NCBI GenBank assembly: GCA_045587205.1
Contig: JAZNBV010000047.1
Coordinates: 1 to 64,000, forward strand
Length of the DNA stretch: 64,000 nucleotides
Source: SIG78 sp045587205
GTDB lineage: Bacteria > Verrucomicrobiota > Lentisphaeria > Victivallales > Victivallaceae
Reading direction: 5' to 3'
Notes under the pieces: model-generated
Database searches by the model: none
Seen by the model: the letters and a program-made list of their open reading frames with translations, nothing else
Told to the model about the DNA's origin: nothing
Position numbers and translations under genes: made by a program
In this document: in pieces, positions 52,820 to 62,882 of the stretch
Layout of the letters: each line of letters starts with the position of its first letter
How positions within the stretch are numbered: the stretch's first letter is position 1

Positions 52820-54268
52820 TTATTGGAGTTTTGAAGTCAATATTTCGCTGACCAGTTTGGGGTTGGCTTTGCCTTTGGAAAGTTTCATAACCTGCCCCAC
52901 CAGGAATTGCAGAACTTTGGGATTGCCAGCCTTGAACTGTTCGACCTGCGCGGGATTGGCGGCGATCGCCTGATCGACAAAACCTTCCACTGCACCGGTA
53001 TCGCTGACCTGTGCCAGCCCTTTTTCTTTGATGATTTCACCGGCGCCTTTGCCGCTGGTGAACATTTCTGATAGCACATCTTTGCCGATCTTGCCGGAAA
53101 TCGTGCCGCCGTCAACAGCGTTGACCAATTCTGCAAAACCTTCCGGAGTGACCGGCGAACTCTTGATATCCAGATCCGCCGCCGCCAGTTCGCGCAAAAG
53201 CTCCGAAATGATCCAGTTGGCAAGGATCTTGGGATTTTTTACCGCTTTGGCAGCTTTGTCAAACCACGCCGCCAGATGGCGGTCAGCAGTTATGACAGAC
53301 GCATCGTATGCAGTCAACCCCGATTCCACCAGGCGCGCACGCATAGCTGCGGGTAATTCCGGCAGATTGGCGCGGAATTCTTCGATATCTGCATCGGTAA
53401 AAGTCACCGGCATCAAGTCCGGATCAGGAAAATAGCGGTAATCGTGCGCCTGTTCTTTGGTACGCATCAGGTAGCTTTCGCCGGTATCATCGTTCCAGCC
53501 GCGGGTTTCCTGCCGCAGCGTGCGGCCGGCATCAAGTTCCTGCGCCTGACGCCAGATTTCATATTCCAGAGCGCGGTGGGAGGCGCGGAAACTGTTGAGA
53601 TTTTTGAGCTCGATCTTGGTGCCGAACGGCTCATTGGGGCCCTTGCGCAAAGATACATTCACATCGCAGCGCATCTGCCCTTTTTCCATATCGCAATCGC
53701 TGATATTGCCGTACTGCATAATTTCTTTGAGCGTAGTCAAATAGGCGTATGCTTCGTCAGCGGTACGCATATCCGGTTCGGAAACGATTTCGATCAGCGG
53801 CACCCCGGCGCGGTTGTAGTCCGCACCGCTGGCTCCGGCATAGTGATTGAGCTTGGCCGGGTCTTCTTCCAGGTGGATGCGGGTAATGCCGATGGTTTTG
53901 GCCGGCAGATCATCGCCGGAAAAACCTTTTACGCCTTCGCCGCCGATTTTTATACAGCCGTTGGTGCAGAAAGGCAGATCATACTGCGATATCTGATAGT
54001 TTTTGGGCAAATCCGGGTAAAAGTAACTTTTGCGGTCAAATTTGCTGAACCGCGCGATTTCACATTCGGTCAGCAGACCGGCAATGACCGCTTTGCGGAT
54101 AGCTTCTTTGTTCGGCACCGGCAGCACGCCGGGATAACCCAGACAGACCGGGCAGACTTGGGTATTGGGTTCCGCGCCGAAAGTGTTGGCGCAGGAACAG
54201 AACATCTTGCTGGCAGTACGCACCTGAACGTGGACTTCCAAACCGATTACTGCTTCATATTCAGCCAT
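52820..54268 (-). CDS. gatB: Aspartyl/glutamyl-tRNA amidotransferase subunit B
   Basis: A 482-aa subunit of the GatCAB amidotransferase, which amidates misacylated Glu-tRNA(Gln) or Asp-tRNA(Asn). The start is ATG 54268 (AGAGG site), giving MAEYEAVIGLEVHVQ. The cradle zinc cysteines (FCSCANTFGAEPNTQVCPVC), KSYFYPDLPKNYQISQYD and the YRYFPDPDL motif are all present. The C-terminal YqeY-like tail ends with GQVMKLSKGKANPKLVSEIL. gatA and gatC are not in the window. Confidence 0.96.
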   Translation of the reverse strand: MAEYEAVIGLEVHVQVRTASKMFCSCANTFGAEPNTQVCPVCLGYPGVLPVPNKEAIRKAVIAGLLTECEIARFSKFDRKSYFYPDLPKNYQISQYDLPFCTNGCIKIGGEGVKGFSGDDLPAKTIGITRIHLEEDPAKLNHYAGASGADYNRAGVPLIEIVSEPDMRTADEAYAYLTTLKEIMQYGNISDCDMEKGQMRCDVNVSLRKGPNEPFGTKIELKNLNSFRASHRALEYEIWRQAQELDAGRTLRQETRGWNDDTGESYLMRTKEQAHDYRYFPDPDLMPVTFTDADIEEFRANLPELPAAMRARLVESGLTAYDASVITADRHLAAWFDKAAKAVKNPKILANWIISELLRELAAADLDIKSSPVTPEGFAELVNAVDGGTISGKIGKDVLSEMFTSGKGAGEIIKEKGLAQVSDTGAVEGFVDQAIAANPAQVEQFKAGNPKVLQFLVGQVMKLSKGKANPKLVSEILTSKLQ

Positions 54269-54455
54269 ATAAAAACCTCTATTTAAATAATATTCAAACA
54301 ATTGCGGCGATAATATAGCACGAATCCGCCAACCGTGCCACAAAAATATCCAACTTATTGAGATTTTTCACAGTATCAGGGGGGATTGCGCCCGGACAGA
54401 CATTTTTCCCGGCTGGCAATATTATAGAAATCTGACAGATTGGATCGCAGCTGCT

Positions 54456-55223
54456 TCAGCGCAATTCGCTCATACGCGCCTGCACCTGGGCGCGGGTGGG
54501 ATTGAGTTCCGGATTATGCTCTGTCAAACGCAGATAACGGCGGTAGAAACCGACCGCCTTGAGTTTATTTTTGATGTAATGATCCAGAAACTTTGCCATA
54601 TTAAGCACAATAACCGGATTATCCGGGCTGGTCATATACGCATTGCGCAGTGCCTGAAACGCCAGCGACAGATTGCGCGGCGAACGGTCGCGCCGGTCAA
54701 GGTAATAGATTGCCATACGGGTCTGGATTTCCGGCAGTTTACGCACTTTTTCAGGCAATGCCAGATAATATTCTATGGCGTTGTCGGCATTGATATTGCT
54801 GCTGCACTGCCCCAGAAGTATAAGCGTATTGCGGTTGCCGGGGCGCAGTTTATTGGCGCGTTCGAGTATCTGGATAGCGCTTTTGGCGGATTCATTTTTG
54901 AGTGCCAGCAACCTGCCGTAGATATATTGTGCGGCAAAATTTTCCGGTGCATTTTCCGCTGCCTGCCGGGCTGCTGCCAGTGCTACATCCATTTTGCCGA
55001 GGTGTTCACTTGCCAGCGACCGCAGCATCAGCGCATTGATATTTCCGGGATCGCGCTTGAGTACAGCCAGTGAGTTTTTTTCGCACTCCTGCCACTTGCC
55101 GACTCTACCGTTTTCCACGGCACGGTTGAGCAGAACTGCACTATCCGGCTCCCGCTCCGTGCAGCCGGCAAACGCAACAACTGCGCCCAGCAGCAGAATC
55201 AATGAAAAGATCTTTCCCGACAT
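54456..55223 (-). CDS. TPR-repeat lipoprotein
   Basis: A 255-aa predicted lipoprotein. From ATG 55223 (AGGT site) the signal peptide ends in a lipobox VAFAGC with Cys at about residue 20. The rest is made of about six TPR-like helix pairs (for example NINALMLRSLASEHLGKMDV). It would serve as a membrane-tethered scaffold, facing the periplasm. An upstream start (55283) is rejected because it would bury the signal peptide. The exact partner is unknown. It is last of a leftward group with GNAT and transporter genes. Confidence 0.85.
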   Translation of the reverse strand: MSGKIFSLILLLGAVVAFAGCTEREPDSAVLLNRAVENGRVGKWQECEKNSLAVLKRDPGNINALMLRSLASEHLGKMDVALAAARQAAENAPENFAAQYIYGRLLALKNESAKSAIQILERANKLRPGNRNTLILLGQCSSNINADNAIEYYLALPEKVRKLPEIQTRMAIYYLDRRDRSPRNLSLAFQALRNAYMTSPDNPVIVLNMAKFLDHYIKNKLKAVGFYRRYLRLTEHNPELNPTRAQVQARMSELR

Positions 55224-55317
55224 TTTTACCTGACTGTTTATACAATATTTTTTACAATATCCCTCTGGGATATATATTAACATACTTTTGGAATTTTTTC
55301 AAGTACCGGAATGAATT

Positions 55318-55743
55318 TTATTCATATTTTTTCAGCACCATAGGTGTAAAGCCGTTCATCGGTTCAAATCCCAGGCGGCGGTAAAATTCCGCATTGCCCG
55401 GTGTGGCGATCAACCCCACCCAGTCGATGGAACGCTTCTTGAGCTCCGCAAGTGCAAATTCAATCAATTTTCTGCCGATGCCCTGCCGGCGGCAAGAGCT
55501 TTTGACCACTACATCCTGTATGTAGCAATCACTTACACCATCGCCCAGCACCCGGGCAAATCCGATGATGCTGCCGGAATCATCCTCTGCCGCAACCGCC
55601 AGCAGCGAACCTTTTACAGCATCATCGAGCCAGCTGCAGGATACCGTATTGTCAGAAAAATCCGCCTCCACAAAAAGTTCCAGCAAACCGCGCTGCTGGA
55701 TACTGTTCAGCGAATCAAGCTTTACAATACGGTATTCCGCCAT
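55318..55743 (-). CDS. GNAT family N-acetyltransferase
   Basis: A 141-aa acetyltransferase with the acetyl-CoA motif VVVKSSCRRQGIGRKLIEF (motif A RRQGIG). The C-terminal GNAEFYRRLGFEPMNGF motif B is also complete. It resembles the YhbS/YjaB-like small GNATs, with no decidable substrate. Its ATG lies two bases after the permease stop, so the two genes are co-translated. Confidence 0.9.
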   Translation of the reverse strand: MAEYRIVKLDSLNSIQQRGLLELFVEADFSDNTVSCSWLDDAVKGSLLAVAAEDDSGSIIGFARVLGDGVSDCYIQDVVVKSSCRRQGIGRKLIEFALAELKKRSIDWVGLIATPGNAEFYRRLGFEPMNGFTPMVLKKYE

Positions 55744-55745
55744 TG

Positions 55746-57098
55746 TCAGAAGCCCACCTGCCAGGCATATCTGACAACTATGTATGCGCTTGCAATGATC
55801 ATACTGCCCAGTGTCACCGGTAATCCGTAGCGCATAAAATCACCGAAAGTGAGTTTGAATCCGGCTTTTTCCGCCATACCTACCGCCACCAGGTTTGCCG
55901 CAGCGCCCACCAGCGAGCCGTTGCCGCCCAGACAGACGGAAAGCGCAAGTGCCCACCACATAATTTCGCACAGCACCGGATTGCCGCTGAACGCGGGCGA
56001 ATTCTGCATAAAGAGTCCGATGATCGAAACCACTGCCGCGGTGAACGACACATTGTTGGTCACTGCCGCCGCCGCGCCGCACACCCACATAACGATCAGT
56101 ATGACCGCCACCGGATGCACATTGTTGAGGATCTTGAGCCCATCGCCCACACAGGCGATCAAACCGCATTCGCGCGCACCGGAAACCAGCACAAACAAAC
56201 CCAGGAAGAAGAACAGCGTGACCCATTCGACCTTTTCCAGAGCTTTTTCCACATCCACTTTGCAAACTGCCAAAGCTGCCGCCGCACCGGTCATAGCCAC
56301 CACTCCGGGTTCCAGATGCGTTACGCTGTGCAGCAGGAATCCGACAATAGTCAGCGCAATAATTATCAAACCGTTACGCATTTTTTTAGCATCGGTGATA
56401 GCTGCTTTTTCATCGAGTTCCATAATTCTGGCACGCTTTTCAATGGTCACATAGAGCCGCTTGCGGTAGTAGAGCCACAAACAGAACATATAGAGCGCCA
56501 TTATCAGCACGATTACCGGTGCCAAGTTGATAATGAACGCGGCAAAATCCAGTTTTGCCACCGAACCGATGATCAGGTTCGGCGGGTCACCGATCAATGT
56601 TGCCGTACCGCCGATGTTGCTCGACAGTGTTTCCGCCATCAGAAACGGTATGGCAGAAACACCAAGTTCCGCGCACACCAGCAAAGTCACCGGCGCCACC
56701 AGCAGAATGGTTGTTACGTTATCCAGAAATGCCGACATAAATGCAGTTGCTATCGACAGCAGTATAAGCATTTTAAGCGGACTGCCTTTTGCCAATTTTG
56801 CACATTTGATCGCCACATACTGGAACAACCCGGTAGTACTCAATATATTTACCAGGATCATCATTCCGCAAAGTGTGAAAATCACATCAAAATTGACATA
56901 TCTGGCATATACATCAAGCTGGGCATATTTTGCCGCATCGCCTGCCAGCGGTTCCGCTGACTGATGTTTTACCAGTACAAAAATAAACATCAGCGCCGCA
57001 CCACCAAGGGCGCAGATCACCTTGTGTATTTTTTCTGTTGCAATAAGTATGTAGGTACAGAGAAAAATTGCTGTACCGACCCAGAATGTCCAATCCAT
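55746..57098 (-). CDS. ArsB/NhaD-type (SLC13-like) ion permease
   Basis: A 450-aa membrane protein of the ion transporter superfamily including NhaD, ArsB and the P protein. About 12 helices. Core motifs: FLDNVTTILLVAPVT and ETLSSNIGGTATLIGDPPN, plus the second-half SFTAAVVSIIG with NNVS. The substrate could be sodium/proton exchange or an anion. It sits four bases after a PTS-IIA/CBS protein, which suggests that transport is under phosphorylation and adenylate control. Confidence 0.88.
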   Translation of the reverse strand: MDWTFWVGTAIFLCTYILIATEKIHKVICALGGAALMFIFVLVKHQSAEPLAGDAAKYAQLDVYARYVNFDVIFTLCGMMILVNILSTTGLFQYVAIKCAKLAKGSPLKMLILLSIATAFMSAFLDNVTTILLVAPVTLLVCAELGVSAIPFLMAETLSSNIGGTATLIGDPPNLIIGSVAKLDFAAFIINLAPVIVLIMALYMFCLWLYYRKRLYVTIEKRARIMELDEKAAITDAKKMRNGLIIIALTIVGFLLHSVTHLEPGVVAMTGAAAALAVCKVDVEKALEKVEWVTLFFFLGLFVLVSGARECGLIACVGDGLKILNNVHPVAVILIVMWVCGAAAAVTNNVSFTAAVVSIIGLFMQNSPAFSGNPVLCEIMWWALALSVCLGGNGSLVGAAANLVAVGMAEKAGFKLTFGDFMRYGLPVTLGSMIIASAYIVVRYAWQVGF

Positions 57099-57102
57099 TT
57101 TA

Positions 57103-58005
57103 TCACCCGCGCAATACCTTGCTTATGACATTATTTATGGCAAATACCCCCTGCAAAGTATTGTCATTATCAACTATATACACATCGCCAACTGCTTTCA
57201 CCAGCTGCAGAGTCAGCTGAAAAAGCGGCGTATCCAGAGAGGCCTGCGCCGGCTTCTGGTTCATAAACTGTGCCAGCGGCTGACTGTGTTCGATTTCAAA
57301 AATCTTGTTGAAAACCGAAAAATCATTCACAAAATTTGCGTTGTCCATCATAAACACATATTCAGGAATGAATTTTTTGATCACATCCAGCGCCGAGAGT
57401 TCGCCGACCAGTTTACCGTTATTATCCACCACCGGCAGAAAACGGTGGCCGCTGCTGTAAAACATATCGAATGCGTCTGAAAGCAGATTGTCGAGTTTCA
57501 GGCAGTTTTTTACCGGACTCATAACGTCTTCGGCAGTAACTACATTACGCAGTTTTATATTGCTGTTTTCCAGATACTGCCAAAGGGTATCCACACCGCC
57601 GCGGGCGGCGCTCATAAGATTGCCGGCTGCCACCGGGTCCATCAAATGGTGCGCCAGAGTGGAGAGCACCTTTAAATAAAGATCGCTCATAGTTTCGCCG
57701 ATCAGGGTCATAAAGACCATTTCGGCTCTTTTGCCGTCAAAGGCATCGGGGTTTTCCGGCAGACCCACCACAATAAACATATCGTGTAATTTATTGCAGC
57801 GCATATGCGGCATTGCCAGCAGCGGGAAAAGTTCTCCGGCGGCATCTTCGTGTGAAATCATACTTCCGGTGACTTTATCTATATCCAGTTCCAATTCGGC
57901 ATATTCATTCAGATGCCGCAGCATTGCTGAATATATCTCCTGCCGGGAACTGCCGGGAACTTTACCCAGAACCAGTTCATTGTCAAGCATTGAGATCAGT
58001 TTCAT
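57103..58005 (-). CDS. PTS IIA-like and CBS-pair regulatory protein
   Basis: A 300-aa cytoplasmic protein. The N-terminal 150 residues resemble PTS EIIA of the fructose/mannitol type, with the phosphorylatable His in LAMPHMRC (H67). Two CBS domains follow (about 160-300: VMSPVKNCLKL, then GHRFLPVVDNNGKLVGELSALDVI, then DVYIVDNDNTLQGVFAINNVI). EIIA senses phosphoryl flux and CBS pairs bind adenosyl ligands, so it probably regulates the permease encoded four bases downstream. The IIA region lacks an HPr or EI partner in this window. Confidence 0.87.
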   Translation of the reverse strand: MKLISMLDNELVLGKVPGSSRQEIYSAMLRHLNEYAELELDIDKVTGSMISHEDAAGELFPLLAMPHMRCNKLHDMFIVVGLPENPDAFDGKRAEMVFMTLIGETMSDLYLKVLSTLAHHLMDPVAAGNLMSAARGGVDTLWQYLENSNIKLRNVVTAEDVMSPVKNCLKLDNLLSDAFDMFYSSGHRFLPVVDNNGKLVGELSALDVIKKFIPEYVFMMDNANFVNDFSVFNKIFEIEHSQPLAQFMNQKPAQASLDTPLFQLTLQLVKAVGDVYIVDNDNTLQGVFAINNVISKVLRG

Positions 58006-58071
58006 AATTTTACCTCAAAAAACAACTTCCGGAACTTGGAAATTCCGGAAGTATATTACTGTTGCAGGATA

Positions 58072-59325
58072 TTACATCCGTTCCACAACCGCTTTCGCAA
58101 AGCCGGAACAGGATACTTCCTGTGCATTATCCATCAAACGGGCAAAGTCATAGGTTACCACTTTATCCTGGATGGCGCGTTCGATACCGCGGATCACCAG
58201 GTCAGCCGCTTCGTCCCAGCCGATGTGGCGCAGGAGCATTTCTCCGGAAAGCGCCAGCGAACTGGGATTGACTTTGTCAAGATTGGCGTATTTGGGGGCT
58301 GTACCGTGGGTGGCTTCAAAGAGCGCGTGACCGGTAACATAGTTGATGTTCGCTCCCGGAGCAATACCGATACCGCCAACGCACGCCGCCAGCGCATCAG
58401 ATACATAGTCGCCGTTCAGATTGAGTGTGGCAACCACATCGTATTCATCCGGACGGGTCAGGATCTGCTGCAGGAATGCATCGCAGATGCAGTCTTTGAC
58501 CAGAATTTTGCCTTCCGGAGCCTGCCAGTCGCAGTCCGGAGCCGGAATTGCCACATCGGCAAACTCATTGCGGACCAGATCGTAACCCCAGTTTTTGAAG
58601 CCGCCTTCGGTGAACTTCATAATATTGCCTTTGTGCACCAGCGTGACATTGCGGCGGTTGTGCTTGATGGCATATTCCATTGCCGCGCGCACCAGCCGTT
58701 CAGAACCGTCTTTGGAGACTGGCTTGATACCGATACTGCTGCTTTCGGGAAAACGGATCTTGGTTACATTCATCTCTTTCTGCAGAAATTCGATAACTTT
58801 CTGCGCTTCCGGAGTACCGGCGTTCCATTCGATCCCGGCGTAGATATCTTCGGAATTTTCGCGGAAGATCACCATATCGGTCTTTTCCGGTTCTTTGACC
58901 GGTGAGGGCACACCCTGGAAATAGCGTACCGGACGCAGGCAGACATAGAGGTCGAGCATCTGGCGCAGAGCCACGTTCAGCGAACGGATACCGCCGCCGA
59001 CCGGAGTGGTCAACGGCCCCTTGATCGCCACCAGGTATTCACGGATAGCTTCGACAGTTTCATCAGGCAGCCAGAGTTCTTTACCATAGACGGCGTTGGC
59101 TTTTTCTCCGGCAAAAACTTCCATCCACGCGATTTCACGCTTGCCGTTGTAAGCTTTTTTAACGGCGCTGTTCCAGATGTGCATACTCGCTCTGGTAATA
59201 TCCGGGCCGGTACCGTCGCCTTCAATAAAAGCCACTATGGGGCGGTCGGAAACCTGTAATTTGCCGTTGGAGTCTGCGGTGATTTTATCACCGGCTGGCA
59301 CGATGATCTTGTCAAACTTGCTCAT
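58072..59325 (-). CDS. icd: NADP-dependent isocitrate dehydrogenase
   Basis: A 417-aa enzyme of the E. coli type, oxidising isocitrate to 2-oxoglutarate in the TCA cycle. The start ATG 59325 has an AAGG site; an earlier in-frame start adds an odd 18-residue tail. ENSEDIYAGIEW, the substrate segment GGGIRSLNVALRQ, and NGDYVSDALAACVGGIG are present. The Lys-Tyr pair in GTAPKYANLDKVNP is the NADP-specific form. It precedes the IIA-CBS gene by 66 bases. Confidence 0.96.
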   Translation of the reverse strand: MSKFDKIIVPAGDKITADSNGKLQVSDRPIVAFIEGDGTGPDITRASMHIWNSAVKKAYNGKREIAWMEVFAGEKANAVYGKELWLPDETVEAIREYLVAIKGPLTTPVGGGIRSLNVALRQMLDLYVCLRPVRYFQGVPSPVKEPEKTDMVIFRENSEDIYAGIEWNAGTPEAQKVIEFLQKEMNVTKIRFPESSSIGIKPVSKDGSERLVRAAMEYAIKHNRRNVTLVHKGNIMKFTEGGFKNWGYDLVRNEFADVAIPAPDCDWQAPEGKILVKDCICDAFLQQILTRPDEYDVVATLNLNGDYVSDALAACVGGIGIAPGANINYVTGHALFEATHGTAPKYANLDKVNPSSLALSGEMLLRHIGWDEAADLVIRGIERAIQDKVVTYDFARLMDNAQEVSCSGFAKAVVERM

Positions 59326-59440
59326 AAAATACCTTATAATGTTTGCGGTTGTTGTTTTTATTGTTCCAATAATATACATTCACTGGAGATTTTTTCAACC
59401 GTTCGCGCATTATTTTCGGCAAAAACAAATTACCGGCAGG

Positions 59441-60319
59441 TCAGAATGAGTTGTCTTTGCTGTATTCTCTGCGGTAGGCCCCCGGAGTCATATTTTTTAT
59501 GCGCCGGAAAACCCGGCTCAAGTAATATTGATTGCTGAACCCGCTTAAAACGGCGATTTCGCGCAGTTTGAGTTGAGTTGTGCTCAAAAGTCCGCAGACC
59601 TGTTCGATGCGTACCTCACTGAGCAGTTCGCTGAAACTTTTGCCGAACTCTTCCTGCAGAATATGGCTGGTTCTTGATAAAGAGAGATTCAGCTTATCTG
59701 CCAGATCCGGCAGACTGAGGTCGTGGCGGGATAATTTTTTCCGCAAGAAATCTTCTATGATTTCCCGGCGGCTGTTGCCGGAATTGGGTGTGTTTCGCTC
59801 GTTTTCCGCAAAACTCAATATGGCGGAACCCAGCATTTCCAATGCCCGCACGATCGTGGGCAGATAACTGCGGCGCCAGAGCGGAAGATCGTTGTAGAGA
59901 TTGCGTTTGGTACTGTTCCACGAGTCGGGTATGACAAATTCGGCATCGCGGAATGTTCCGCCGTAGATCGTTGCTGCGTGAACCCCCTGCCGGAAAAGCG
60001 GCATAACAACTTCCAGTGCTCCGGCATAACATCTGCCGATCAACGGTGCTCCGGTTTCAGCCGCCTGACGCATTGCTTCCCACCGGCAGTGCTGCAGACA
60101 GCTTTTTCCGGAAGTTTTGCGGCAGTAACTGCAGTAACTGCAGCGGTGCAGATTGCCCATTATCCGCAGCTTATTGCCGTCAGAAAGCTGGAGCGCACCG
60201 ATGTGGTCGTGTACAGTTATGTGCAGTTTATATTGTTCTTCAATATAATCCCATAACTGTACAAAATACTCACGGGTGTTGTAATTGGGCAGCGTTACTG
60301 CAGTAAATACCGATTCCAT
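59441..60319 (-). CDS. AraC-family regulator with a PocR sensory domain
   Basis: A 292-aa regulator. The N-terminal half is a PocR-type ligand-binding domain rich in Cys (C60, C63, C66, C74, C78 and C97: HRCSYCSYC, KSCLQHC, GRCYAGALEVVMPLF). The C-terminal 100 residues form an AraC double helix-turn-helix (LSLPDLADKLNLSLSRTSHI and LREIAVLSGFSNQYYLSRVF). It begins 12 bases after the beta-helix gene and probably controls that operon in response to a sugar or small ligand. The Cys cluster could also hold a metal or sense redox. Confidence 0.92.
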   Translation of the reverse strand: MESVFTAVTLPNYNTREYFVQLWDYIEEQYKLHITVHDHIGALQLSDGNKLRIMGNLHRCSYCSYCRKTSGKSCLQHCRWEAMRQAAETGAPLIGRCYAGALEVVMPLFRQGVHAATIYGGTFRDAEFVIPDSWNSTKRNLYNDLPLWRRSYLPTIVRALEMLGSAILSFAENERNTPNSGNSRREIIEDFLRKKLSRHDLSLPDLADKLNLSLSRTSHILQEEFGKSFSELLSEVRIEQVCGLLSTTQLKLREIAVLSGFSNQYYLSRVFRRIKNMTPGAYRREYSKDNSF

Positions 60320-60330
60320 TTTTTTTGAAC

Positions 60331-62841
60331 TTATTCAAGTTCTTTCAGTGAAAAACCGCGGATGGTTATATGCTCATTGGCAGCAAAGTTGTTCACCCAC
60401 AGATTGAGGGCGCCGTTTCTGGTTTTTGCCGGCACTGTGAAATCGCCTTTTGCGGTAACTACTCCGTCATTCAGGCTGACTTCAGATAACGGCGCACGCA
60501 AGTCGCCGAATCTGCCCTGTGCGGAAAATCTGCTGACAGGTATATTGGTGCTGACTTTCAATTCTGCCCGGTAGGATTTGCCGGGTTTGAGCACCATCCG
60601 CTGGCTGATGACCACATTGCTTTTGCCTTCAGCGCGTTTAAATGTTACTGCCCCATCACTCCTTTCAACGCTCAAAGCCTTGGGACCGCTCCACTTGTCT
60701 GTGGCAAGTTCAGGCCCGACAGTTTTACGAACAGCGGCTTTTTCAGCTTCTGCAACTTTTTCTTCATCTGCCAGTTCTTTGAGCGAAACAGAATCAAGCC
60801 AGGCATTTTTGTGCATATTGGTTTTGCTGCTCCACACAATGAAATGTCCGCGGGTACTGCCCTGGGGATTGGTGAAATCCACTGTAACAGTCTGCCATTC
60901 GCGGGTATCGGCTGCGCGTTGGATGAAACTTCTGCCCACGCCGGGACGCATTTCCAAACGCAGGTTCAACGGTTCTTCACCCTTGACCAGTGCAGTGGCG
61001 CGGTAACGGACACCCGGTTTGAGTGCCACGGGCTGTGAAAGGCTCCAACTGCCGGGGGCTTCGATCATACAGACTTTGAGTGCTCTGCCGCCGGTTTTGC
61101 AGTTTTCCGTATCAAAGGTCATATTGCCTTTGGGATAAAGCGTCTGTTCGCGGGCGGAACGCAGTCTGGCTGTCCAGCCGGGGTGCAGGGGATCGTTCAA
61201 AAGTTCGTTATCGCTCTTTTGGCTGCCCGACTGATCGGCGTTGAACATCAGTTCCTTGCCGACAACTTTGTATTTTTTGTTGGGGATTACTTTGCCAGCA
61301 AGTTCCATATAAACATATTCGTCGCCCTGCAATACGCAGCAGTAGAATTTAGTGCCTTTTATAAAAATGCGTCCGGCAACATCTGCGCCGGGTTCCGGCA
61401 GTTCCTGATTTTCCGCCAGGCGTGCGGGAGGCAGAGTCAATACATCAGGAGCCAGCCCCTGCGGATTGGTCTTTTTGCCGTCAACAGCAACGGGAATTCC
61501 CACATTGATAAAGCGGTTGCCGGAAATAAGTTCCTGATAGCCGGGGGCGTTACCGGAGAGGGCAAAGCCGACTTTGGTATTGACTATAACATTGTTGATA
61601 AAGGTATTTTCGTAGCCGCTGCGCACCACAAACGCCTGATGCGGCATATTAAAGACCATATTGTTTGCCCACAGCGATCTGCCGCTGTTGCATTCAAATC
61701 CGAAGCTGTCATCGCTGTTGAGCGCGCTGCCGTCAACGATATTGTTCACCACGCTGACAAAGTGTTCTTTGCCGCCGGTTTTGATTTCGATGACCGAACG
61801 CCAGCCCGAATTGGTGCAGACATTGCCCTGAACGATAGCGCGGTTGGCTTTAAGATAGATCGCCGCGCCCGCCAGACGGCGGCGTTTGCCGTTTTCATAG
61901 ATCCAGTTCTGGGTCAGGATCTTGCCGTCGCGGGTACGGAACTGCCGACCGTAATCCCGTCCCGGTATGGGTTCGCCGCGGTTGACATCGCGCACCACAT
62001 TGCCCTGTACGGAGACATTGTGACCATAGACCAGAATCCCGTGGGTGTAAGAGGCACTTTCGGTATTGCCCAGTCCGCCGACCAGCAGCTGGTTGTCGTG
62101 GATGAGCGCACTGGAGAGGTGTATGGTGCAGCCTTCAGAGATCTGACCGCCTTTGCCGATCTGGATACCGGTCAGACCGAAACGGCGCAGCACGTTGCCG
62201 CGGATGACCGCGCCGCCGTGGATGGGTGTAGAGATGTTTATCGGGTAGCGTACGTCATCAAACGTACAGTTTTCCACCCGCACCGAACCGAGTTCTTTGC
62301 AACGGATGCCGACGCCGAAAGATGTTACATAAAATTTGCAGTTTTCCACAACCACGCTTTCGATATAATCGGAGGTTCCTGATTTTTTGATGCCGTCGAT
62401 GGCGTGGAACGCATAAAATTTGATATTCCGTATTTCCAGTGACGGATTGGCTTTTTCCGGAACACTGTTCAAGTCAATGATCGAAGCACGGTCTTCGGAA
62501 GAGAGCCGGTGGTCGCCGGTGGCAGAAGAACGCAATTCGCCGGGGAGACCGCGTCCTTCAAGCATAAACTTGCCTTTTTTAAGTATAAACATCTGTTTTT
62601 GATCGGTGGTAAGTTTTGCTCCATCCATCAGAACAAGCGCCACATCCTTGTTGATTTCAATGGCTTTGTCAAGTTTATATGTTCCGGCAGGTATATAAAC
62701 AGTCTGCTCTTTTTCAACAGCCAGAGTCAGCGCATCTGTCCAGCTGTTTTGTGCGGTTTTGTAGTCATTCAAGGTTGCTGCCTGCAGCATAACACTGCAG
62801 CAAAACAGCACCACGGCGAACCCGACAGTAAATTTTTTCAT
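60331..62841 (-). CDS. Secreted right-handed beta-helix protein
   Basis: An 836-aa exported protein. Signal peptide about 1-21 (VGFAVVLFCCSVMLQAA). A pectate-lyase-like N-part (VYIPAGTYKLDKAIEINKDV) leads into a parallel beta-helix (about 110-470) with repeats such as VVENCKFYVTSFGVGIR, VRVENCTFDDVRYPI and VIRGNVLRRFGLTGIQIG. Two beta-sandwich, sugar-binding-like domains follow (about 580-690 and 700-836). It may be a lyase or glycosidase acting on a polysaccharide, but no catalytic site can be named. First complete gene of its operon. The oxidoreductase lies 41 bases upstream and the AraC regulator downstream. Confidence 0.87.
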   Translation of the reverse strand: MKKFTVGFAVVLFCCSVMLQAATLNDYKTAQNSWTDALTLAVEKEQTVYIPAGTYKLDKAIEINKDVALVLMDGAKLTTDQKQMFILKKGKFMLEGRGLPGELRSSATGDHRLSSEDRASIIDLNSVPEKANPSLEIRNIKFYAFHAIDGIKKSGTSDYIESVVVENCKFYVTSFGVGIRCKELGSVRVENCTFDDVRYPINISTPIHGGAVIRGNVLRRFGLTGIQIGKGGQISEGCTIHLSSALIHDNQLLVGGLGNTESASYTHGILVYGHNVSVQGNVVRDVNRGEPIPGRDYGRQFRTRDGKILTQNWIYENGKRRRLAGAAIYLKANRAIVQGNVCTNSGWRSVIEIKTGGKEHFVSVVNNIVDGSALNSDDSFGFECNSGRSLWANNMVFNMPHQAFVVRSGYENTFINNVIVNTKVGFALSGNAPGYQELISGNRFINVGIPVAVDGKKTNPQGLAPDVLTLPPARLAENQELPEPGADVAGRIFIKGTKFYCCVLQGDEYVYMELAGKVIPNKKYKVVGKELMFNADQSGSQKSDNELLNDPLHPGWTARLRSAREQTLYPKGNMTFDTENCKTGGRALKVCMIEAPGSWSLSQPVALKPGVRYRATALVKGEEPLNLRLEMRPGVGRSFIQRAADTREWQTVTVDFTNPQGSTRGHFIVWSSKTNMHKNAWLDSVSLKELADEEKVAEAEKAAVRKTVGPELATDKWSGPKALSVERSDGAVTFKRAEGKSNVVISQRMVLKPGKSYRAELKVSTNIPVSRFSAQGRFGDLRAPLSEVSLNDGVVTAKGDFTVPAKTRNGALNLWVNNFAANEHITIRGFSLKELE

Positions 62842-62882
62842 TTTTTGATACCTTTCTTTATATAATGTATAATATCATACGT

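Noticed and set aside
54269..54455. A sigma-54-like TGGCAC site upstream of gatB
   Set aside because: The downstream TTGC half is missing at the required spacing; a TATATT further on fits an ordinary promoter better.
61183..62382. 399-aa open frame on the plus strand inside the beta-helix gene
   Set aside because: Antisense shadow of a GC-balanced gene with clear beta-helix repeats on the minus strand.
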